From Streptomyces globisporus (GTDB lineage Bacteria; Actinomycetota; Actinomycetes; Streptomycetales; Streptomycetaceae), in contig NZ_QWFA01000041.1 in NCBI RefSeq assembly GCF_003501885.1, positions 1 through 43,350 of the forward strand: a DNA stretch of 43,350 nt, written 5' to 3'. Each line of letters opens with the position of its first letter. Positions within the stretch are counted from its first letter, which is position 1. The notes under the pieces were generated by a model. It searched no databases. It worked only from the letters and a program-made list of their open reading frames with translations, and had not been told where the DNA came from. This document shows positions 31,552 through 39,832 of this stretch, piece after piece. A program made the translations under genes and the position numbers.

Positions 31552-32486
31552 CGCCGTGTCCGGGCGCGCAGAGCCTGGACGGACCAGTCGAACACCGAAG
31601 CCAGGCTCTCCGGGGCCGGCCAGCCGTTGACCACTGCGAGCAGCTGGAGGTACCGCCGCCAGCGCGGTTCGTTCACGCTCTCCAGCCGAGTCGCCAGCCG
31701 ACGGCGAAGCTCGACGTCGTCGGGGCGGCCGAGGAGGTGCGCGTAGTGCGCCGTGAACTGCGCGACGATCGGATTAGCCTGGGGCGAGGCCGGGTCGATG
31801 CCGGCGGTCACGGCCGGGCCGGCCTGGTCACGGACGGCTGCGGTGATGTCGCGGCGCGGGACCGTCACGCCGCTTCGGGCGTGCTCGGCCGCCTGGTCCT
31901 CGGCCATCCGCCGCACGACGGCGCGGAAACCCGGGTCCAGAGACATTTCGGCCAGCTCCACCCACGCCTGGACCTGCTCTGTCTTCGGGTTACGGGGCAA
32001 CTCGGGGGTCATCGAGCGCATGACCCCCGCAAAGGTGGGGGCCGCGTCAAGACCGCCGAAGACGGCGTCGAGGAAATCGCCGGTCAGACGGCTGCGTTCG
32101 TCCTTGGAAAGCCGGGCCAGCTGGTGCATGCGTTCCGTCTCATCAGGTGTGGACCCGCGCTCGGCCACCGCCGTCAGCACCGCGCGCCGCAGGCGCAGGA
32201 CGCGGATCTGCACCGTCAGTGCTTCGGCATGCGCTGCGGCGACCTCCGGAAGCGAGAGCTCACGGTCCACGACCTTTCGGATCGTGGGAAGGTCCAGTCC
32301 CAGCTCGCGCAGGGTGCGCACGAGGTCCAGGCGTGCGACGGCGTCGATGCTGTAGAGGCGGTAGCCAGCCGGGCTGCGGTCGGTCGGCGCCACGATTCCG
32401 CGATCGGAGTAGAACCGAATGGTCTTGACCGTGAGACCGGTCCGTCGAGCAAGTTCGCCGATCGAGTAGAGCGTGTCGCCGTTCAT
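31548..32486 (-). CDS. MerR family transcriptional regulator
   Basis: A 312-residue regulator. The N-terminal MerR HTH (YSIGELARRTGLTVKTIRFYSDRGIVAPTDRSPAGYRLYS) and wing are canonical. A helix (about 75-115) for dimerisation and a ~190-residue C-terminal effector domain without metal-type cysteines follow. It is first in a two-gene operon with an acetyltransferase. A TCTCCC-type dyad directly upstream is the likely autoregulatory operator. Confidence 0.92.
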   Translation of the reverse strand: MNGDTLYSIGELARRTGLTVKTIRFYSDRGIVAPTDRSPAGYRLYSIDAVARLDLVRTLRELGLDLPTIRKVVDRELSLPEVAAAHAEALTVQIRVLRLRRAVLTAVAERGSTPDETERMHQLARLSKDERSRLTGDFLDAVFGGLDAAPTFAGVMRSMTPELPRNPKTEQVQAWVELAEMSLDPGFRAVVRRMAEDQAAEHARSGVTVPRRDITAAVRDQAGPAVTAGIDPASPQANPIVAQFTAHYAHLLGRPDDVELRRRLATRLESVNEPRWRRYLQLLAVVNGWPAPESLASVFDWSVQALRARTRR

Positions 32487-32500
32487 GTCCCCACCTTCGT

Positions 32501-32519
32501 GTCTCCCCCTACGGGAGAC
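32501..32519 (-). promoter_or_regulatory. MerR-type operator (GTCTCC-N7-GGAGAC)
   Basis: A perfect 6-bp dyad 15 nt before the MerR ATG, with a TTGAGT -35-like hexamer overlapping one arm. This is the usual arrangement for autoregulated Streptomyces MerR genes. A second 14-bp palindrome, GCCTGCCGGCAGGC, lies at 32532-32545. Confidence 0.65.
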
Positions 32520-32647
32520 TCAAGTCCCTTCGCCTGCCGGCAGGCAACCACTCCTCATCCACAAGTCGTGACAATTCCTATTGCCGGATCAAGGCGGACG
32601 GCTCGCCGTCGGTACGCTGCCCGGGCCGGAACAGGACGTCTGGTCGG

Positions 32648-33310
32648 TCAGTTGCGCGAGTCGAGCTCCTTGGGGCCGTAAAGGGCCGCGGGCTTTCCCG
32701 TGAGCAAGGCCCAGTAGCGGTCCCCGAAGGACCAGTGCCACCACTCCGTGGGGTAGTTCACCAGCCCTGCGGCCGTGAGCACGGTGCCCAGCAGCTTCCG
32801 GTTGGCGCGGGCTTCCTCGCTGATGTCCGGGGCGTGGGTGTAGCAGGCGCCGGCGCTCTCCTCGGGATCCGCGTTCATGCGCGTGCCGAGGTCCAGTTCG
32901 TGTCCGTCGGCGTCGGCGAGGGTGAGGTCGACGGCCGCGCCGGCGCTGTGCGGCGCGATGTCGGGGGGTGAGACGTACCTGCTCGCCGCTGAGTGGATCT
33001 CATGGGAGGACCAGCCGGGGTTGGCGGCCCGCAGCCGGCCTGCGTACTTTTCGAAGTACTCCCGCTGGAGGGAGGGGGGTCGGTATCCCTCGACGAACAG
33101 CAGCCGGATGTCCGCCGGCAGCATCGTCTGTGCCGCGAGCAGCCGCTCCAGCACGCCTTCCCGCAGGTGGGCGAAGGCGTCTGCCTGGTCCTGCTTGCGG
33201 GTGTCGACGAGCAGTCGGCCGCCGGGGCGGACGTCCACGAGGCGTTCGCCGGACTCGATCAGGGGCACGGCGGCGACCTTCGGATCCGACATCAGGACGA
33301 TCGCGTTCAT
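32648..33310 (-). CDS. VanX-like D-Ala-D-Ala dipeptidase (M15D)
   Basis: A 220-residue zinc dipeptidase. Zinc ligands and base are all present: HSAGAAVD (VanX H116 and D123) and EWWHW (E181 and H184). RLLFVEGYRPPSLQREYF carries the conserved Arg. It would hydrolyse D-Ala-D-Ala. There is no vanH, vanA or vanRS nearby, so a peptidoglycan recycling or stand-alone role is likelier than glycopeptide resistance. ATG 33310 has GAAGGG upstream; ATG 33325 overlaps the previous stop. Confidence 0.9.
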   Translation of the reverse strand: MNAIVLMSDPKVAAVPLIESGERLVDVRPGGRLLVDTRKQDQADAFAHLREGVLERLLAAQTMLPADIRLLFVEGYRPPSLQREYFEKYAGRLRAANPGWSSHEIHSAASRYVSPPDIAPHSAGAAVDLTLADADGHELDLGTRMNADPEESAGACYTHAPDISEEARANRKLLGTVLTAAGLVNYPTEWWHWSFGDRYWALLTGKPAALYGPKELDSRN

Positions 33311-33321
33311 GGGGCCGCCCT

Positions 33322-33870
33322 TCATCCGGCCGGTGTGGCCGGGGCGCGCACGCCGAACCACTGCTCGGCGCCGTACTCCTCGAACCGTTCGACCTCGGTG
33401 AAGCCCAGTCTCGCCGCGAGGCGCATCGCCCGGTGGTTGGTGCTCTGGGTGGAGAGCACCACGGGTTCGCCGGGCCGTGCGCCGGTGAACCAGTTGAGTG
33501 CCGCCGCGCACGCCTCGAAGGCGTACCCGTGTCCCCACGCCTCGGGCAGGAACAGGTAACCGAGTTCGGTCTCTCCGGCCTCGGGGCGGACGTGTCCCCG
33601 GCGTTCGGCGCCGCGGGGGTCGAGCGTGATCATGCCGATCATCGTTCCGTCGAGTTCGACCACGAAACAGCCGGGGCGTCGGCCGGGCACTTCGGGCATC
33701 GCGCGTTCAAGTTCGTCGCGAGTCCGGGCGCCGCCGATGTAGGTGCCCACCTCGGGCGAGGCGAACAGTTCGACGAAGGCCGTACGGTCGCGGGCCTCGG
33801 ACGCGCGGAGCACGAGCCGTTCGGTCGGTATCGGAGCCGTCGGCCAGGTGAAGATTCCAGGTTCGATCAT
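33322..33870 (-). CDS. GNAT acetyltransferase
   Basis: A 182-residue RimJ/RimL-like enzyme: IPTERLVLRASEARDRTAFVELFASPEVGTYIG at the N-terminus, ETELGYLFLPEAWGHGYAFEACAAALNWF as the acetyl-CoA region, and NHRAMRLAARLGFTEVERFEEYGAEQWF at the end. First gene of a coupled pair with the VanX-like dipeptidase. Substrate unknown. Confidence 0.9.
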   Translation of the reverse strand: MIEPGIFTWPTAPIPTERLVLRASEARDRTAFVELFASPEVGTYIGGARTRDELERAMPEVPGRRPGCFVVELDGTMIGMITLDPRGAERRGHVRPEAGETELGYLFLPEAWGHGYAFEACAAALNWFTGARPGEPVVLSTQSTNHRAMRLAARLGFTEVERFEEYGAEQWFGVRAPATPAG

Positions 33871-34065
33871 GGCGGGGAACCTATCGCACGCCCCGCAAGG
33901 AGGATCGGCGGAGAAGCCTGGCGCCTACTTGGCAATCGGTCCCGGCGGTCTGCAACCGGGACCGCTTCGGCGCACGTATAGATGATCTGAGAAGCGAGCG
34001 CGGAGGGGAACCGGCGGGACGGCGAAGTGAGCGCGGAATGGCGAACGGACGGAAGGCGACACAGC

Positions 34066-34747
34066 GTGGGTCACGACCAGGCTCTCCAAGCGTTTCAGCT
34101 GGAATGCGGAGCTCTCGGCGACGCCGTGGCCGGACTGTCCGATGCCGAGTGAGACCTTCCGACACGCTGCACTCCCTGGACCGTACGCGACCTGCTCGGG
34201 CACGTGTGCGTGGTGATCGACTGGCTTCCGGCCATCTGGACGCGCCGTCACCCCCGGAGGCGGAGATCTCCGCGGTGGAGTACTACCGCCCGGACGACCG
34301 CTTCTCACCGCAGACCAACGGCAAGCGGATCGCCCTGGCCCAGGACCGTGCGGCGAGGCCGCCCGACGGCGGCGCCTTCGCCGAGGACTTCGCCGCGACG
34401 TGGCGGCGGGCCTACCGGCTGTGCCGGGACCAACCCGGGGGCCGGACCGTGCGGACACGTCATGGCGGCGCCATGCTCCTGTCGGAGTTCGTCCTCACCC
34501 GCGTCGTGGAAGTCGCCGTCCATGGACTCGACCTGGCCGACGCACTCGGGCGCGAAGCCTGGCTCACCCCGGCGACCGGTGACGCCGCCCCGAGCTGCTC
34601 CTGGGCGCGGAGCACGCCCCGGCGGCCGACAAGCTGGGGTGGAGCCGTTCCCGCTTCCTGCGCAAGGCCACCGGTCGGGAGCTGCTGAACGAGGCGGAGG
34701 CCACGCAGGTCGAACGGCTCGGCATCCGCTGGCTCGCCCTGGGCTGA
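34066..34747 (+). pseudogene. Decayed mycothiol-dependent maleylpyruvate isomerase-family (DinB-like) gene
   Basis: The reading frame can be followed in three pieces. GTG 34066 gives GHDQALQAFQLECGALGDAVAGLSDAE, then TGA (34150-34152) replaces the expected Trp of a W-D-L-P-T motif. The same frame continues with CTPWTVRDLLGHVCVVIDWLPA. A frameshift near 34240 leads to PPEAEISAVEYYRPDDRF...EFVLTRVVEVAVHGLDLADAL. A second frameshift near 34590 leads to PELLLGAEHAPAADKLGW...GIRWLALG and the stop. One nonsense and two frameshifts make it non-functional unless these are assembly errors. Confidence 0.85.
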
Positions 34748-34760
34748 TTTCCGTGCACAA

Positions 34761-34783
34761 GGCGGTCTGGGTCGGAGACCGCC
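34761..34783 (+). terminator. Hairpin after the isomerase pseudogene
   Basis: 8-bp stem GGCGGTCT / AGACCGCC with a 7-nt loop, 13 nt after the stop. Confidence 0.65.
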
Positions 34784-34917
34784 GAGGTAGTAGTGGCATG
34801 TGGCACCACGCGGGCAGGTCGAGAGGGGCGGCCGGGACGGTGCTCGGGGCAGCGCGGTCGATCTACTTGCGCAGGCTCACCCGCGGCCTCGCGCTCTACA
34901 GGGCGTAGCTGATCGTC

Positions 34918-35200
34918 TCAGGATGCGGTTCGCAGGCGGCGCAGGCATATGAGGCTGCAGGCCAGTTCGAGCAGACCCTGATGGAGATCGGCGCGTCGCT
35001 CGTAGCGGGTGCGGAGCCGTTTGAACTGGTGCAGCCAGGCGAAGGCGCGCTCGACCACCCAGCGCACCTTGCCCAGTCGGGAACCGGGGGCGACGCCGCG
35101 CCGGGCGATCATCGGCTTGATGCCGCACTTCCACAGCAGGCGGCGGTACTTGTCGAGGTCCGGGTCGTCCTCAGGCGTGAGCCCGCGAGCCGGCACGGTT
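34918..35200 (-). pseudogene. 3' remnant of a second IS5-family transposase
   Basis: About 90 C-terminal residues of a DDE transposase: DKYRRLLWKCGIKPMIARRG and KVRWVVERAFAWLHQFKRLR (catalytic Glu), then LELACSLICLRRL. The N-terminal two thirds with both catalytic Asp are missing. The frame runs on into unrelated sequence beyond about 35200, so the deletion boundary is near there. Unrelated in sequence to the complete IS at 28512. Confidence 0.85.
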
Positions 35201-35253
35201 TCGTCGCGCTCACCACCGTCCCGATCTATCTGTAGAGGTCTCACGCCCTGTCC

Positions 35254-35722
35254 ATGAAGCCGCTCGAATTCGACCGCCGCTACGGTGAGTTGGACCAGGT
35301 CATCAGGGCGTACACCGGGATGTCGGCCGATGACGAGCCGGACAGGCCGAGCGAGGCCCTCCAGGCCTACCTCCGCCACACCTGGCACACCCGCCCCGAC
35401 GCCCTGGCCACGGCCGACCGGCAGATCCGCGACTACGCCCGCAACCCGCCGGGACGCCTGCGCCTGAGCCTCGGTGAGTTCTACCCCGTACCGGATGTCG
35501 GCCTGCCCCGGCCGGCGATCCAGGACTGGCTGTTCGTCGTCGCTGACCATCTGAAGCGGTCGATCGAGGAAGGTGAGGTGCCGCCCGCGGCGAGCCCCGC
35601 ACCCACTGGGAGTGGAGGTCGACCCTCCCCAGCCGTACTCTCCGAGCGGGTGGCTGGCCCACCTCGCGGACGGCCTGAGCGGATTCAAGGCGGACTACGG
35701 GACCGGCCCCGCCGCCGGCTGA
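35254..35722 (+). pseudogene. CdiI_2-type immunity protein gene, frameshifted
   Basis: The first ~108 codons look like a contact-dependent growth inhibition immunity protein (CdiI_2 style: ELDQVIRAYTG, ALQAYLRHTW, RQIRDYARN, LRLSLGEFYPVP, QDWLFVVADHLKRSIE). After about 35575 the start frame turns into Arg/Pro-rich noise. The +1 frame continues naturally as GVEVDPPQPYSPSGWLAHLADGLSGF and stops at 35720-35722. A one-base indel between 35570 and 35594 is inferred. No toxin gene is adjacent; the IS remnant upstream may have removed it. Confidence 0.65.
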
Positions 35723-35755
35723 CCGCGCGGTCGCCGCGCCCCGCGCGGAGCGCGC

Positions 35756-38700
35756 CTAGTGCTCGTTCCGGGACAAGGCCGCCAGCAGGAGCAGATGCTC
35801 CGGGGCCACTCCGGCGATCTCCTCGACCAGTTGGTTCCAAGGACCCAGGGCCAGTGCTTCGACGAGCAGGACGCGCCCCTCCGGGGTGGGGCCGTGGGCG
35901 TGGGCGATGGCCGCTAGGGCCTTGCTCCGGTGGCCCGGGTCGGTGATGGCGTCGGCCAGGGCCTGGGCTTCGTGCGGCGCGTCTGCCCGGGGCGATGCGC
36001 TGACGATCTCCCTCATGGCCTCGTCACGCAGGCCGGGTACGGAGATCTCGTCGAGCAGGGCCACCGCGCCGGGGACATCACCCCTGGCCGCCATGCCCGC
36101 CGCGATGTGTATGAGGCTGCGATCGCCTTCAACGGTGCCCGTCAACTCCCAGGCGAGCCGCCCCGCCCACGCGTACTCGCCGGCCGCCACCAGCTTCTCC
36201 ACGACACCGGAGCGGAAATCCGCCACCACGTCGTCCGGCAGGGAGTCGGTGAGAGCCAAGGCCTTGTCGAAGTCCCCGGCCGCCAGATAGGCGCCGGCCG
36301 CGCTGTATCTGTTCCACCCCTGCTGGTACGCGCTGTCCAACGCGTCCGCACTGTCCAGGAGCTCCCGGGCCACCTTCCTCGCAAGGTCGGGGTGGCCTGT
36401 CTCACCGAAAGCCTCGGCCACGTGCTGCTGGGATTCCGCGTGTTCCGAGTGGTGCGCCTCCTGCCGGGCCTCGTCGAGCAGCGCGGACAGCATGGTCACC
36501 TTGCGGTCGTCCTGGCCGATCACGTGCAGCCCGCCCGCCACGTCGACCAGACGCAGCAGCCGGACGTATCCGTCCTCCGCTTCGGCCGACTCCATCGCCC
36601 AGTCGACGAGCCGGTGTGCCTCGGCCTCGGCGCCCGCCGCCACCAGGGCCCTGGCGACGGCGATCTGCGCGGTCACGCTGCCCCGGGGCGTCGTACGGTT
36701 CCGGGCGAGAACCGTCGCCGTGGTCGCCACGGCCTCGGCCTGTTCCCGCGCGCCCGCCCGGAGGAGGAACTCCGACGTGCTGGTCAGAAATCCCACCTGC
36801 CATACCTCGGCGGACACTTCGTCGATCACCGTGAGAACCCGCCGGGCCAGTTGCGCGGTCTCCGCCGGGTCGGCGGACCGCGCCGCCCTCCTACCGACGG
36901 CGACCAGAACACTGGCCCGGTCGATCGGATCGGTGAGACGGTCCGCAACCTCCAGCGCCCAGCCCGGGGCGCCGGCCTCGGCCGCTGCCCCGGCTGCGGC
37001 GCACAGCCCTTCGTCGAAGTCGGCCGGATCGGGCAGAACCCCGGCGATCTGTTCCGCGCGCTCGTACTGCCCGGTCGCCGCGAGGCCCGCGGCGATCTGC
37101 GGGAAGAGCCACTCGACGCTTCGGGGGTCGTCGATCGTGTCCGCCAACTCGGCCGCGTCACGGGCGATGCTCGCGGCGCGCTGCGCGAGACCTGGTGCCG
37201 GTGCGAGGCGTTCGGCTATGTGACTGAGATTCTGGGCCTGCCGGAACGCCCCTTCGCCGTCCGAACGGTCCCGGACGGCCAGGTCTATCGTCTCCCGCGC
37301 CTGTTCCTCGTCACCGAACAGGGAGAACGCACAGGCCAGATCGGCGTACAGCTCGCCCTGCTCGACGCCGCGAACCGTCGCGACGGCCTGCACCGCCTCG
37401 GCGAGGTGCGGCGTGATCGCCTCCTTCCCGACCCGCCCGTGTGATGCGTGGTCGCCGGCCGCCCGCCTGACCGTCGCGACGAGAGCCTTCGCCAGTCGGT
37501 CCGTGCCCTCCGTCCTCGCGGCCGTCCGGAAGGCCTCGCTGTAGAGGCCCGCCTCCGCCAGCCCTTCTGCGATGGCCTCGAGGAAGCGTGCCTCGTCCTC
37601 GCCGCTGTCGGCGTCCGCCGCCAGCGCTTCCGCCCGCTCCCGGTGACCGGTGGCGGCAAGACAGGTGGCGACGGCGGTCAGGGCGCTCACCCGGTTGTAC
37701 GACTTCTGTTGCGATTCCGCCAGGCTGATGGCTCGGCCGGTGTGCCCGAGCCGTGCCCACAGGCCGATGAGACCGGCGGGCAGGACAGCCGTCCGCTTGT
37801 GCAGTCCGTCGCGGGCGGCCGCCAGACGCAGAGCGGCCGAGACGTCCAGGTCGCCGCTCCGCCTGCCGCGTGCCAGCAACTGGTCCAGCGAGGTCGACAG
37901 TTCGCTGAGCGCCTCGAGGTCCGCCCCGGTGACCTGCCACAGCCGCTCGTGCCGTGCGGCGTCGCACACCAGCTCCACCAGCTGCCCGGTGCTTTCCAGT
38001 TCGCGCAGGAGCTGGGCGTAGCCGCGCAGCAGATACTCGGGCGTCGTGGCGGGCCAGCCCGCGCTCCGGTACGTCTGGGCCCATCGGTGCAGACGTGTGC
38101 GGCAGTCCGCCAGCTCCGCGTCGGTGATGAGATCCGCCGCGCTGCGCTGGATCTCCTCGTGGGCCAGGAGGTAGACCTCGGGACCGTGGGACGCCCAGTG
38201 CACGGAGCGGCGGCGGAAGCTGCGACCGGTCACCGCCGACAGTTCGCGCTCCACGAGGCGGGGGCGGCTGCCGGTCAGTTCGGCGATGTCCCTCGCACTG
38301 AGGCCACCGCCCGCCGCCACCGTCAGGCCGACCAGCTCACGCCCCAGTCCGCCGCCGTCGAGCAGGCGCAGCAGGTTCTGCTCCGCGTCCCAGCGGACCG
38401 CCTGAGCGTACGGGGAGGGTGCCAGCCAGTGGTTGATCTCCGTCGTCCGCAGCGGATGGTCGCCGGGCACGTCGTCCGGAACGGGCGGGTGCGGGCGTCC
38501 GGCCACGATGATCCGCATGTCGTGCGGGGGCGTACGCGGCAGCAGCGCGGCGATGCTGTGGCAGTCGGGACCGGCGGTGACGCCGTGGTCCTCGTCCAGC
38601 CCGTCCACCACCAGGACGAGCCGTCGGCCCTCCGCCGCGCAGCGCTCCGCCGCACGGTCCATGGCGAGCCGCAGCTGTTCGTCCCGCGTGGCGGGCGTGC

Positions 38701-39142
38701 TCAGCGGCTCCTCCTCCCGCAACAGGGCGTACAGCTGCCGCTGGACGACCTCGCAGAAGGCGGCGGCGTCGTTCTGGCCCGCCATACGGGAGGTGATGAA
38801 GAACGCGACGACGTCGATCCCGGACGGCGGATTCAGGACGAACTCCGCCAGCAGGGCGGACTTTCCGGTCCAGGCGGGGGCCAGCCAGCGCCAGTAGTTC
38901 CTTTCGGCCGCTCCCTGCGGACGTTCCTCTGTGCCGAAGGACGCCAGTTCCGAAAGCTCGGCCTCACGTCCCCGAAAGTCGGCCGCCGCCACCCTCTCGA
39001 CCTGGAGCAGATAGCCCGATACGGCGGGTCGTTGCCGGGCAAGGGTGACCGAGCCGTTGAACACCCCGGTGTTCGAGAAAGCCACGTCCCCTTGTGCCGA
39101 CGCGTCGCCCGTATCCTTCGCCCCGATCCTGCCGCCGGTCAC
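35756..39142 (-). CDS. STAND NTPase with N-terminal signalling-type motif and long helical-repeat sensor (NLR-like)
   Basis: A 1128-residue protein. Residues 10-26 carry DTGDA...NTG, the same motif as in the small membrane protein just upstream. The NTPase core has a Walker A variant APAWTGKS (88-95; the first Gly is Ala), Walker B RLVLVVDGLDED (174-185) and a sensor-like MRIIVAGRPHPP near 210. A winged-helix-like region follows (LSARDIAELTGSRPRLVERELSAV). Residues ~440-1128 are Ala/Leu-rich helix pairs (A..LA..GH..RA..LA), i.e. TPR-like repeats suited to ligand sensing. GTG 39142 lies 8 nt after the partner's stop; GGCGGAG is just upstream. Such proteins oligomerise on sensing and trigger an effector, often in defence or cell death; the trigger here is unknown. 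Confidence 0.85.
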   Translation of the reverse strand: MTGGRIGAKDTGDASAQGDVAFSNTGVFNGSVTLARQRPAVSGYLLQVERVAAADFRGREAELSELASFGTEERPQGAAERNYWRWLAPAWTGKSALLAEFVLNPPSGIDVVAFFITSRMAGQNDAAAFCEVVQRQLYALLREEEPLSTPATRDEQLRLAMDRAAERCAAEGRRLVLVVDGLDEDHGVTAGPDCHSIAALLPRTPPHDMRIIVAGRPHPPVPDDVPGDHPLRTTEINHWLAPSPYAQAVRWDAEQNLLRLLDGGGLGRELVGLTVAAGGGLSARDIAELTGSRPRLVERELSAVTGRSFRRRSVHWASHGPEVYLLAHEEIQRSAADLITDAELADCRTRLHRWAQTYRSAGWPATTPEYLLRGYAQLLRELESTGQLVELVCDAARHERLWQVTGADLEALSELSTSLDQLLARGRRSGDLDVSAALRLAAARDGLHKRTAVLPAGLIGLWARLGHTGRAISLAESQQKSYNRVSALTAVATCLAATGHRERAEALAADADSGEDEARFLEAIAEGLAEAGLYSEAFRTAARTEGTDRLAKALVATVRRAAGDHASHGRVGKEAITPHLAEAVQAVATVRGVEQGELYADLACAFSLFGDEEQARETIDLAVRDRSDGEGAFRQAQNLSHIAERLAPAPGLAQRAASIARDAAELADTIDDPRSVEWLFPQIAAGLAATGQYERAEQIAGVLPDPADFDEGLCAAAGAAAEAGAPGWALEVADRLTDPIDRASVLVAVGRRAARSADPAETAQLARRVLTVIDEVSAEVWQVGFLTSTSEFLLRAGAREQAEAVATTATVLARNRTTPRGSVTAQIAVARALVAAGAEAEAHRLVDWAMESAEAEDGYVRLLRLVDVAGGLHVIGQDDRKVTMLSALLDEARQEAHHSEHAESQQHVAEAFGETGHPDLARKVARELLDSADALDSAYQQGWNRYSAAGAYLAAGDFDKALALTDSLPDDVVADFRSGVVEKLVAAGEYAWAGRLAWELTGTVEGDRSLIHIAAGMAARGDVPGAVALLDEISVPGLRDEAMREIVSASPRADAPHEAQALADAITDPGHRSKALAAIAHAHGPTPEGRVLLVEALALGPWNQLVEEIAGVAPEHLLLLAALSRNEH

Positions 39143-39150
39143 AGCTCCGC

Positions 39151-39504
39151 CTACCCCTGCCGGAATCCGGTGTTCGCGCTGCCCCCGTCGGCCTCCGCGT
39201 CGCCGGTGTCGCTGACGGACACCGAGCCGGGCGCGGTGGTCGGGGCCGGAGCGACGAAGCCGGTGTTGGCCTCGCCGCCGCCGCGGGACACCGCGCTTCC
39301 CGTGCCCGAGACCTGCACGTCGGGGCCCCGGGCCGGGCCGAGCGCCCCGTACACGCCGACTCCCAGGGCGGCCACGCCCACCACGGCGGAGATCACTCCG
39401 GCCACCTGGTCGGCCCGGTCCCAGCTGAGGAAGGACAGCACTCCCGCGAGCACGGCGACCGCCAGGCCCGTCCACATCAGTACAGCTCTTCGGCCTCGGT
39501 TCAT
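39151..39504 (-). CDS. Two-helix membrane protein with two C-terminal DTGDA..NTG motifs (putative effector partner)
   Basis: A 117-residue protein. Two helices (about 8-27 and 34-55) are followed by a Gly/Pro/Ala/Thr-rich tail with two copies of one motif: residues 65-83 (VSGTGSAVSRGGGEANTGF) and 97-114 (VSDTGDAEADGGSANTGF). The NTPase encoded 8 nt downstream bears a third copy at its N-terminus. ATG 39504 has GGGGGA 7 nt upstream. The helix pair plus shared motif suggests a membrane-acting effector or anchor recruited by the NTPase; this is inference from architecture. No known domain was recognised. Confidence 0.75.
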   Translation of the reverse strand: MNRGRRAVLMWTGLAVAVLAGVLSFLSWDRADQVAGVISAVVGVAALGVGVYGALGPARGPDVQVSGTGSAVSRGGGEANTGFVAPAPTTAPGSVSVSDTGDAEADGGSANTGFRQG

Positions 39505-39832
39505 GCCGGTGTCCCCCCTCATTCGGAAGTCAACTCTACTGCCGGGGAATGGTGCTGGGGGTGGACTCCGGAGCGGGCGTACGACCCGGCACAAAGGTCC
39601 GCACCAGCGCTTTCCGCCGTTCTCTCTACAGTTCTCGGCCAGTTCTGTAGAAAAGAGCCCCACCGCCACTTCTTGTCGCGGCAGTTCCGGCTGCGCCAGA
39701 GTTCGAGGCGCGGCGACAGGAACATGTCATCGCCGCCGGGCAGTGTCCATGGAACACATCGCGCTTCCCCAGGCGCGGTGTGGCCACCCCCCCCATTGTC
39801 TGGACGCTCGCCTGCGTAGCGGAAGGAATCGC
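39505..39832. promoter_or_regulatory. Divergent control region of the STAND operon and the protease
   Basis: A 328-nt gap without a gene. It includes TCTACAG (39625-39631) and CTGTAGA (39645-39651), a perfect 7-bp inverted repeat with a 13-bp spacer. A direct repeat CAGTTCT (39630-39636 and 39640-39646) overlaps it. A GGAAGGA ribosome site precedes the protease GTG. The dyad is a good operator candidate for either gene. Confidence 0.55.

Noticed and set aside
39143..39475. Longer start for the STAND NTPase
   Set aside because: It would overlap the membrane-protein gene out of frame and is Arg/Gly-rich noise; GTG 39142 follows the stop by 8 nt.
39505..39669. Longer start for the small membrane protein
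   Set aside because: The extra residues look non-coding, and ATG 39504 has a good ribosome site and is followed directly by the membrane helices.
37448..39832. Long N-terminal extension of the protease frame
   Set aside because: The stretch is antisense to the STAND operon; the protease has a clear GTG with ribosome site and signal peptide at 39833.
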